From: Cloacibacillus sp. | Lineage (GTDB): Bacteria > Synergistota > Synergistia > Synergistales > Synergistaceae | NCBI RefSeq assembly: GCF_020860125.1 | Contig: NZ_JAJBUX010000054.1 | Span: 1-19,026 of the forward strand | Direction: 5' to 3' | Length of the DNA: 19,026 nucleotides | In this document: positions 1 through 5,985 of the stretch, in pieces | Layout of the letters: each line of letters begins with the position of its first letter | Numbering within the stretch: the first letter of the stretch is position 1 | The notes under the pieces: model-generated | What the model saw: only the letters and a program-made list of their open reading frames with translations | Told to the model about the DNA's origin: nothing | Databases searched by the model: none | Made by a program: the position numbers and the translations under genes

Positions 1-97
1 TAGTTTTCGTTCTTTGTGGGGCATGATCGAAGCACATGCATTATGTTTGCGGTTTTGCTTATGCCCTATCGATGATAAACGGAGTTTTTTCTTAAAG

Positions 98-271
98 CCT
101 TCCTCTCTGAGGAAGGTGGATCGCCGCCGCTTTTGCGGCGAGACGGAAGGAGTGTTGCTCTGTTTGGCGTAGGAAGCGCGCCAAACAGAGCCTGCGGCAA
201 AAGCCGCGTGAGAACATAAGGTCAACTCCCCCTTACCCCGCTTCGCGGGACTCTGTTCAAGAGAGGGAGTC
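98..271. repeat. Structured intergenic repeat with several hairpins
   Basis: This stretch is built of consecutive hairpins. They are CCTTCCTC/GAGGAAGG at 98-116 with a 3-base loop, CGCCGC-TTTT-GCGGCG at 125-140, a perfect 13-bp stem at 157-169/179-191, GCGGC-AAAA-GCCGC at 194-207, and CCCGC/GCGGG at 237-249 nested inside ACTCCC/GGGAGT at 225-230/265-270. No convincing gene overlaps it. The pattern resembles MITE-like intergenic repeats that are common in anaerobic gut bacteria, but that comparison is from memory. Bases 1-97, to its left, show nothing I can name. Confidence 0.5.
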
Positions 272-317
272 AAAAACCTATGCTAAATCGCTATTTACCT
301 TTTTTTCTACCCAAAGG

Positions 318-443
318 AAATCGGCGTTTAGACGTGCGAATAACGAAATGACTGAGGGTTTGGCAAGCGGAGGCGCACTAAAGTGCGGTGAGCATTGCCA
401 AGCCCCCAGTCATGAAGTTAGTCGTGCTTATAAACGCCGATTT
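318..443 (-). repeat. Inverted-repeat element, copy A (126 bp, type 1)
   Basis: The ends are AAATCGGCGTTTA and its complement TAAACGCCGATTT. Inside lies an 18-position stem (349-366 with 395-412) with one mismatch and one G-T wobble, capped by CGCAC-TAAA-GTGCG at 374-387. It is 121/126 identical to the copy at 2264-2389. Its right end sits one base from the stop codon of the minus-strand YitT-family gene (TGA at 447-445), so read in that gene's direction it is the immediate 3' untranslated region. A non-autonomous inverted-repeat element that may also stabilise or terminate transcripts is the likeliest reading. Confidence 0.8.
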
Positions 444-444
444 A

Positions 445-1347
445 TCAGATGTTGCGCCAGCGCTTAAAACCTTTGCCCACCACCTCGTTGGCTTCGGTGA
501 CCACCATGAAAGAGCTGGGGAAATGCTCGGCGAGAAACCTCTTGAGCTCCACCACCTGGCGCGGCATCAGCAGGCACATGATCGTGAAGCCGTCGCGGCG
601 TTTGTAGCCGCCTTCGCTTGAGAGCAGCGTACAGCCGCGGCCGAGTTTTTTGTTGATGAACTCCACCACCGCGTCGGTATTTGAAGCGACGATGAAGACG
701 AGGCGGCGTTTGTCGAAGGAGGCCAGCACGCTGTCCATCGTCATGCCGCAGATGTAGCAGGAGATGAAACCGTACATCACCTTTTCAAGGCCGATGATGC
801 TGAAGGATATGGCGAGAATGACCATATTGAAATAAAAGCTGAGCCGTCCGACCTCCATGCCGTAACGCTTTTTAAGTACGGAGATCGCGATGTCGAGACC
901 GCCGGCGCTTATGCCCTCACGGTATAACAGGCCGATGCCGAGTCCTTTAATGACGCCGCCCGCCACCGCTACCAGGAAGATATCGTCCATTATCGGAAAA
1001 TTGATGGTCTGGAGTATGTCAAGTACCGCGGAGAGCACAAAGGCGTTTATGACCGTCCAGATAAGAAAGCGTTTAGAGAGCGTTCTCGCGCCCCACGCAA
1101 GCAGGATGATGTTCAGGACGAGCAGCACGTAGGCGGGGTTCAGTCCCAGCGTATACTTGAGCAGCACGGCGATGCCCATGACGCCCTGGTCGGCGAATTT
1201 GTAGGGTATCGTGAAGCCCACTACGCCCACCGCGTAGATCACGATGGCCGCCATGGATATCAGCAGAGTCTTCCACTCCGAAAAGAAGAGCAGCTGCGCC
1301 TTTCTATAGAGGTGTTTCCATTTTATCTCTTCGATCATATGTTCCAT
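445..1347 (-). CDS. YitT/DUF2179-family integral membrane protein
   Basis: The 300-residue protein has about five or six hydrophobic segments in residues 25-205 (the first around WKTLLISMAAIVIYAVGVVG). A soluble C-terminal domain of about 90 residues follows (from about 210, with KRRLVFIVAS and YKRRDGFTIM), matching the DUF2179 domain of the YitT family. Length and domain order are usual for the family. The ATG at 1347 is preceded by AGGAG at 1360-1356 with 8-base spacing, which fixes the start. YitT proteins sit in the cytoplasmic membrane and their transport substrate is unknown, so no pathway is assigned. The gene stands alone, divergent from the 145-residue gene to its right, and its stop abuts repeat copy A. 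Confidence 0.88.
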   Translation of the reverse strand: MEHMIEEIKWKHLYRKAQLLFFSEWKTLLISMAAIVIYAVGVVGFTIPYKFADQGVMGIAVLLKYTLGLNPAYVLLVLNIILLAWGARTLSKRFLIWTVINAFVLSAVLDILQTINFPIMDDIFLVAVAGGVIKGLGIGLLYREGISAGGLDIAISVLKKRYGMEVGRLSFYFNMVILAISFSIIGLEKVMYGFISCYICGMTMDSVLASFDKRRLVFIVASNTDAVVEFINKKLGRGCTLLSSEGGYKRRDGFTIMCLLMPRQVVELKRFLAEHFPSSFMVVTEANEVVGKGFKRWRNI

Positions 1348-1381
1348 TTTTTATTCTCCTCATTGGGTTCTTGCTGCCCTT

Positions 1382-1387
1382 ATTATA
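1382..1387 (-). promoter_or_regulatory. Candidate -10 box for the YitT-family gene
   Basis: A perfect TATAAT reads on the minus strand 35 bases upstream of the ATG at 1347. No good -35 hexamer lies 16-18 bases further upstream, so the assignment rests on the -10 match and position alone. Confidence 0.4.
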
Positions 1388-1493
1388 TCTGATTTACCGC
1401 CTTTATTTACTATCGCAGGCTATTTTTTACAATCCGTAGTTTCACTATAAATAAATTTATGGCTTCCGCCAATTAAGGTCCCGCATGCTGTGA

Positions 1494-1499
1494 TAAAAT
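1494..1499 (+). promoter_or_regulatory. Candidate extended -10 box for the 145-residue gene
   Basis: TGATAAAAT at 1491-1499 reads as an extended -10 (TGn followed by TAAAAT), 35 bases upstream of the ATG at 1535. The -35 region is poor, which is tolerated when an extended -10 is present. Confidence 0.4.
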
Positions 1500-1534
1500 G
1501 TACTGTGAAAATCAATTTGGCAGGAGGAATAGAA

Positions 1535-1972
1535 ATGGCGGCACCTATGCAGATAAGCCTCGAAGAGATCATCTCAATGCTTCTTCAGCGCGTTGAATCT
1601 CTCTCCGCGAGCGACGAGAACAGCAAGACGAAACAGAACATCATAAACCGGGTCCTTTATAAAAAGGGCATACTCACGGACGATGACATCCTTGAATCCG
1701 TGAAGGACGAGTATCGCATGCTCAAGGAGCTGGGCGTGATACAGGCCGAGCCTGACGATGCTATGTACAAGACGATCACCGACGGCATCCTTCAGTGGAT
1801 CAAAGGCGACGTCGACGGTATAAAGCAGTCGATGGCCGATTACGAGAAGAAGCTTCAGGAGTACGCCCGCGAAGAGGCGGCGAAGAAACCGAAGATCGAG
1901 GTGGCCGGCGCGAACATCCTGAATCAGCTCGACGCGGCGGCGGGTAAGAAGGGCGGTAAGCTCATCATCTAA
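1535..1972 (+). CDS. Hypothetical protein, 145 residues, mostly helical
   Basis: I do not recognise this family. The start is set at the ATG at 1535, because AGGAGG at 1522-1527 lies 7 bases upstream; an in-frame ATG at 1490 has no ribosome binding site. The protein is hydrophilic, with no signal peptide or membrane segment. Residues 8-75 look alpha-helical and carry LYKKGILTDDDILESVKDEY. An acidic middle is followed by a charged helix (about 105-125, rich in K and E) and a Gly/Lys-rich tail ending KKGGKLII. It is probably cytoplasmic and might be a structural or adaptor protein, but this is only a guess from composition. It is a single-gene unit between a divergent YitT gene and the convergent patatin gene. 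The TAA stop overlaps the first base of repeat copy B1. Confidence 0.75.
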   Translation: MAAPMQISLEEIISMLLQRVESLSASDENSKTKQNIINRVLYKKGILTDDDILESVKDEYRMLKELGVIQAEPDDAMYKTITDGILQWIKGDVDGIKQSMADYEKKLQEYAREEAAKKPKIEVAGANILNQLDAAAGKKGGKLII

Positions 1973-2111
1973 AATCGGCGTTTATAAGCACGATTTGCGT
2001 CATAAAACGGTGGTTCCGAATCCTACGGCAAAGGCATCCGCATGCCGCGGCAATATGGATAATTTGAGAATGTCCCCGCCCTGTGGCGGGGACATTGCCT
2101 TGCAATCGCCG
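1972..2111 (+). repeat. Inverted-repeat element, copy B1 (type 2, right limit uncertain)
   Basis: It starts within the stop codon of the 145-residue gene and reads AAATCGGCGTTTATAAGCAC, then ATTTGCGTCATAA. It contains a perfect 12-bp hairpin AATGTCCCCGCC-CTGT-GGCGGGGACATT at 2069-2096. The same hairpin and the adjoining CAATATGGATAATTTGA recur in inverted orientation in copy D (14596-14863). Its first 60 or so bases also match copy C (14238-14368). Similarity to copy D fades after about 2111. With copy B2 it fills the whole gap between two convergent genes. Confidence 0.75.
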
Positions 2112-2263
2112 TAGGTTTTTGTTTTTTCCGCATGTCGTGAGTTAGCCCTAGAGCCACTGGTCTCCGGCTCGGAGGATTGCGCGGCAAGTCAGGGACATAC
2201 GGCGGCTTTTGTCTCAATATGCTGGACGATAAACCGCAATTTATCTCTTTTCCCGTCCAAAGG

Positions 2264-2389
2264 AAATCGGCGTTTAGACGTGCGAATAACGAAATAACTG
2301 AGGGCTTGGCAAGCGGAGGCGCACTAAAGTGCGGTGAGCATTGCCAAGCCCTCAGTTATGAAGTTAGTCGTGCGTATAAACGCCGATTT
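2264..2389 (-). repeat. Inverted-repeat element, copy B2 (126 bp, type 1)
   Basis: This element is 121/126 identical to copy A, with the same ends and the same capped hairpin. Here the 18-bp stem (2295-2312 with 2341-2358) is perfect. The right end is one base from the TAA stop (2393-2391) of the patatin gene, giving TAATAAATCGGCG in gene direction. The flank to the left (ATTTATCTCTTTTCCC, then CCAAAGG) also resembles the flanks of copies A and D, so the mobile or conserved unit may be larger than the 126 bp given. Confidence 0.8.
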
Positions 2390-2390
2390 A

Positions 2391-4649
2391 TTAGGGCAGC
2401 GGCCCATCCCAGAACCGCGGCACCCCGATGGTGTAGCCTATCGTGAAGCCTCCGTCGTCGTCGTATACGAAGACCAGCTTGCCGCTGAAGTTATTCATCG
2501 GGACGGATAGCGCAAGGCCTACCTCCCAGCGGCTGTCGGCGCTGTTCCAGTCATACATCACCTGCCCGTAGTTGCCGAAGAGCTCCATATTGACCCCGCC
2601 CCACCACGAACGGGTGAAGACGCGCTCTATGCCAAGGTGGAACCAGTAGGCCTGATCTCCGACCAGCGGGTGCTGTCCGAGGCTGTACAGCTCCTCGCGC
2701 GTGCCGAGCATAGCCGCATAGGCCAGGTTATCGGCATCCCCAGTTTTGAGACCGCCGGCGAAGATCACCTTGCCCTTTTGCAGGAAGGGTACATAGGTGC
2801 TGAATTGAGTGTTGGAGACCACGTTGTGGTCTATCGGGAACCAGAGGTCGCTCATGACGACCATGCCTCTGGTCGGCAGGATCGGGTCGTCGAGGGTATT
2901 GAAGTTGAAGGTGAGATAGGGACCATGATCCTCGATCGCTTCGTTGCCAAGCGAAGTGACGCGCTGCGCGCCATAGCCGATGCCGATGCGCGCGCGGTCG
3001 TTAAGCCGCCTATACCAGGCGGCCTTTGCCGTGAATCTCTCAAACTCGGCGGCGCCGTAGTTATACGGCTCATATTCCTCGCGACGTCCCGCGAGCACCA
3101 GTCCCCACTGGGAGTCCTTTTCGTCCTCTACCGTGAAGTAGCGCATCATCGCGCCCCAGGTGGTGCCGAAGCGGTATTCGAGCGAGGTGGAATCTCCCGC
3201 CATGAGAGTGTCGTGCACCACCGCTGAAAGCGATATCCAGCGGTTCCAGTAAAGGTTGCTCGCGTAACCGTCGATGCCGAACTCATATTTGGCGGGCCGC
3301 TCGATCTGAAAGATGACGGCGACCGAGCCGCGCGAGATGATCTCTGTGCGTCCGTCGACGGATTTTATGTCGTCGCGCGTGGATATCTGGGCCACGGTGG
3401 CCGCCACGAGCCTCATATCGAGAGGTTTGCCGATCCAGTCCTCATACTTCTCGTGGAGTTCTTCCGCGACGCCAGCCGGTACTCCCTCGAAGCGGACCTC
3501 GGCTACTACCGGCGGCCCATGCCGCCTGCTGCGCTCCATCCGGCTGTGGTCCCAAGTGTGGCATTTCTCTTCGACAAGCTTTTTCAGCTCGGGAACTTTC
3601 TCCTCGGCCGCCTCGGCGCCCTTGTCGATTATCTTATCGTAGCCGCCGGAGGCGAAGGTGCTGAAGCCGCTCACATCAGGGGTGATGACGAGGTCGGCGG
3701 CATCTAGGTTTTCTCGTATCTGCTGCACCATAAGGATGTCGAGCGTCTGTGCCGCGACGTCAAACATCGTGTGGAAGCTCTCGTTCTTCTTCGTGATGTC
3801 CTCCGGCGAAAGGTTGACGGCGACGATCGGATGTCTGGGGAATATCTTTTTTGCCTCAAGGACGGGCAGATTGGCCTTTAGGCCGCCGTCTACCAGCAGC
3901 ATGCCGTTCATCGGCCACGGATCGAAGATGACCGGGATCGACATCGAGGCACGCAGCGCCGAGGCGAGGTTTCCGTTGCGCAGGACGACGGTGTCTCCAT
4001 TCCCCAGGTTCGTCGCCACCGCGGCAAAGGGGATCGGAAGGTGGTCAAAGTCCGTCACCGAGACGGTGGAGGTGAGCTCGCTGAGGAATGCGTACAGGTC
4101 CTTAGCGTTAAGGGCTCCGAGGCGCCCCTGCTCGTTTTTGTTTTTATCTATCGTGAGAGAGAAGAGCGAATCCCCGGGGGTGGCGGGCTTGTTGTAGCCG
4201 TTTATAAGATCGGTCCTGTTGCGTCCCGACATGATCTCCATGAGATCGACCTTCGACAGCACCTCTCGCATATCGGCGGGGGTGCGTCCCGAGGCGTAGA
4301 GTCCGCCCATAATCGACCCCATACTGGTGCCGATTATGGCGGCTACGGGGATATTTTCGCGCTCAAGCACCTCAAATACGCCGAGATGTGAGAGCCCCTT
4401 CATACCGCCGCCGCAGAGCACCAACACAACGCCCTCTTTGTGTGGGAAACCCCAGCTCTGCATATGCACCCGCGTCTCGGGGCTGTCCCTCTCGAACTCC
4501 GCGCGCGCCGCCCACTCTTCGCTTTGGCTGATATCTTTACCGGACAAGTCGTTGGATGTGCCCGCCGCGTACGCCGCGGCGCAATTCCCCACAGTAAAGA
4601 ATGTCAAAAGCAGGGATAAAAAGATTTTATTCTTAAAGATTTGTTTCAT
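2391..4649 (-). CDS. Patatin-like phospholipase with POTRA and outer-membrane barrel (type Vd autotransporter-like)
   Basis: The 752-residue protein has a signal peptide (MKQIFKNK, a hydrophobic core, then NCAAAYAA, cleaved near residue 28-29). A patatin domain spans about 70-300. It shows the oxyanion loop GGGMKG (80-85), the nucleophile motif GTSMG with Ser109, and DGG with Asp254, completing the Ser-Asp dyad. A POTRA-like segment lies near 365-455 (VVAEVRFEGVPAGV). The C-terminal 290 residues are rich in aromatic beta-strands, as in the Omp85/BamA surface-antigen barrel. This order matches PlpD-type lipases, which cross the outer membrane through their own barrel and act on phospholipids. 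The start is placed at ATG 4649, 7 bases after GAGGTGG (4663-4657); ATG 4652 is the alternative, and a TTG at 4667 lies before the ribosome site. It is monocistronic and convergent with the 145-residue gene. Confidence 0.9.
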   Translation of the reverse strand: MKQIFKNKIFLSLLLTFFTVGNCAAAYAAGTSNDLSGKDISQSEEWAARAEFERDSPETRVHMQSWGFPHKEGVVLVLCGGGMKGLSHLGVFEVLERENIPVAAIIGTSMGSIMGGLYASGRTPADMREVLSKVDLMEIMSGRNRTDLINGYNKPATPGDSLFSLTIDKNKNEQGRLGALNAKDLYAFLSELTSTVSVTDFDHLPIPFAAVATNLGNGDTVVLRNGNLASALRASMSIPVIFDPWPMNGMLLVDGGLKANLPVLEAKKIFPRHPIVAVNLSPEDITKKNESFHTMFDVAAQTLDILMVQQIRENLDAADLVITPDVSGFSTFASGGYDKIIDKGAEAAEEKVPELKKLVEEKCHTWDHSRMERSRRHGPPVVAEVRFEGVPAGVAEELHEKYEDWIGKPLDMRLVAATVAQISTRDDIKSVDGRTEIISRGSVAVIFQIERPAKYEFGIDGYASNLYWNRWISLSAVVHDTLMAGDSTSLEYRFGTTWGAMMRYFTVEDEKDSQWGLVLAGRREEYEPYNYGAAEFERFTAKAAWYRRLNDRARIGIGYGAQRVTSLGNEAIEDHGPYLTFNFNTLDDPILPTRGMVVMSDLWFPIDHNVVSNTQFSTYVPFLQKGKVIFAGGLKTGDADNLAYAAMLGTREELYSLGQHPLVGDQAYWFHLGIERVFTRSWWGGVNMELFGNYGQVMYDWNSADSRWEVGLALSVPMNNFSGKLVFVYDDDGGFTIGYTIGVPRFWDGPLP

Positions 4650-4871
4650 CATTCGGCCACCTCGCAAAATACCTGAAAAACACTAAATATGGACTCTTTC
4701 TCAAGATAATTCTACGCTATTTATCTGCCATAAGTCTATCTCTTTACACAAAAATAAAGTGATGGACTTATATACGAACCCGCATATTAGTATTTTTAAC
4801 GAAATACTTTGGCCATTCGCAGTCATTTGCGCCCATATCGCCGATATCGTCCCTTGTGCAAAGGTTACAAG

Positions 4872-4908
4872 ACGGAGGCGATAATAAAAGCCGATTTTGT
4901 GCCTCCGT
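4872..4908. other. Hairpin in the long leader region upstream of the oxidoreductase gene
   Basis: ACGGAGGC (4872-4879) pairs with GCCTCCGT (4901-4908) around a 21-base AT-rich loop. It lies in a 450-base gene-free, AT-rich stretch between the divergent patatin and oxidoreductase genes. No T-run follows. Its role is unknown, and it may be an operator or a repeat remnant. Confidence 0.3.
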
Positions 4909-4942
4909 TCCAATGACATATCACATAAATTGAAATACATTA

Positions 4943-4971
4943 TTCACGGACTGTTAGACTGCAGATAAAAT
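4943..4971 (+). promoter_or_regulatory. Candidate sigma-70 promoter for the metabolic cluster
   Basis: TTCACG at 4943-4948 and TAAAAT at 4966-4971 are separated by exactly 17 bases (4/6 and 5/6 matches to consensus). Transcription would begin near 4978, leaving a leader of about 120 bases before the ATG at 5100. It is the best-scoring pair I found by eye in the 4650-5099 gap. Confidence 0.4.
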
Positions 4972-5099
4972 AAATTAGCGAAGCGGCTGAAACAGATAGA
5001 TTTTTTAAGGTTTGACGGCATCTTCCGGTAAGGTATGTTTTTTCGTGTGCTTTGCAGTGTGATTGATTCAGAACTGCCAGAGAGAGGGAGGTATGCAAC

Positions 5100-5897
5100 A
5101 TGAAAATATCGTTCATTGGCGCGGGCCATATCACGGAGCTTCTGATAAACCATCTTGTCTCCGACGTGATGTTCGAGGCGGGGGATCTGACGATTTCCGA
5201 CCCCGACGGAAATAGATGCTCGGAGCTGAAGCGGAAATTTGGCGTCTCCGTCGCGGCGGACAACAGCGAGGCCGTTTCGCGGTCGGAGTTCACCTTTGTA
5301 TGCGTACAGCCGCATATCGTCCGCAAGGTCGCCGCCGAATTGAAAGAGGCCTGTCTGCGCGGCCGGATTTTGATCTCCGTCAGCGCGGGGATCTCAACCG
5401 GCCTCTACCGGAGGGAGCTTCCCGATGCCGTAGTGGCGCGGATACTCCCCAATCCTCCCAGCGCGGTCGGGGAAGGGGCGATTCCCGTAACTGTCAGCGA
5501 TAATGCGGACGAGGAACAGCTCGAAAGCATCATGAAGCTGGTCGGCCTGTTTGGAAAATGTTTTGTCGTCCCGGAGGACAAGATAGACATCTTTACCTCG
5601 CTGACGAGCCCAGCTCCCGTGCTGACCTTTTTTGAGACGATGATAGACGCCTCGGTCCTCTGCGGCCTCGACCGCGAGACTTCGTCGGCGATGGTCTTTC
5701 AGACGATAAGGGGCTGTCTCAGGATGTGGGAGAAGAACGGTTTCAATTTAAACGAGCTGATTGTAAAATCGTGCACGCCGGCGGGAACCTCGGTGGAGAG
5801 CCTGCGTGTCATGGACCAGATGAATTTCCGCGCCGCCGTTAAGGAATCTTACCGCGCCGCGTGGGAGAGGTCCAAAGGATTCAATAAAGAGGATTAG
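5100..5897 (+). CDS. Divergent pyrroline-5-carboxylate reductase-family oxidoreductase
   Basis: The 265-residue protein is the usual length for ProC. Residues 1-20 hold the nucleotide-binding turn (FIGAGHITELL, with G7-A-G9). SVSAGIS at 93-99 and ILPNPPSAVGEG at 115-126 are hallmarks of the NADP-binding domain of P5C reductase. The C-terminal half is the helical dimerisation domain. The usual SGSGPAY motif is replaced by TSPAPV (169-174), and SPGGTT by CTPAGTS (225-231), so the substrate may differ from pyrroline-5-carboxylate. GGGAGG lies about 8 bases before the ATG. It is the first gene of the cluster and ends 88 bases before the HyuA-type gene. Reduction or oxidation of a cyclic imine or amino acid with NAD(P) is the family expectation; a housekeeping proline role seems less likely in this context. 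Confidence 0.82.
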   Translation: MKISFIGAGHITELLINHLVSDVMFEAGDLTISDPDGNRCSELKRKFGVSVAADNSEAVSRSEFTFVCVQPHIVRKVAAELKEACLRGRILISVSAGISTGLYRRELPDAVVARILPNPPSAVGEGAIPVTVSDNADEEQLESIMKLVGLFGKCFVVPEDKIDIFTSLTSPAPVLTFFETMIDASVLCGLDRETSSAMVFQTIRGCLRMWEKNGFNLNELIVKSCTPAGTSVESLRVMDQMNFRAAVKESYRAAWERSKGFNKED

Positions 5898-5985
5898 CGG
5901 CAGCGGTGTTTCAATGTATTCTCCGCCGGAGTTTGCCGCGGGGAAGATATTTGAAGAGCTGCCAGGATCGTTTCGGAGGGTGTTT

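Noticed and set aside
388..621. Plus-strand open frame of 77 codons
   Set aside because: It begins inside repeat copy A and continues antisense to the YitT-family gene, with no ribosome site.
318..2389. CRISPR array
   Set aside because: The repeats are few, long, inverted and far apart, with no regular spacers and no cas genes.
2177..2446. Plus-strand open frame of 89 codons
   Set aside because: It runs through the palindromic copy B2 and into the 3' end of the patatin gene on the other strand; its coding pattern is that of repeat sequence.
4650..4667. TTG start at 4667 for the patatin gene
   Set aside because: The ribosome binding site at 4663-4657 lies downstream of it and fits the ATG at 4649.
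4701..4940. Minus-strand open frame of 79 codons in the promoter gap
   Set aside because: AT-rich, no ribosome binding site and no recognisable sequence; it lies where promoters of two divergent genes are expected.
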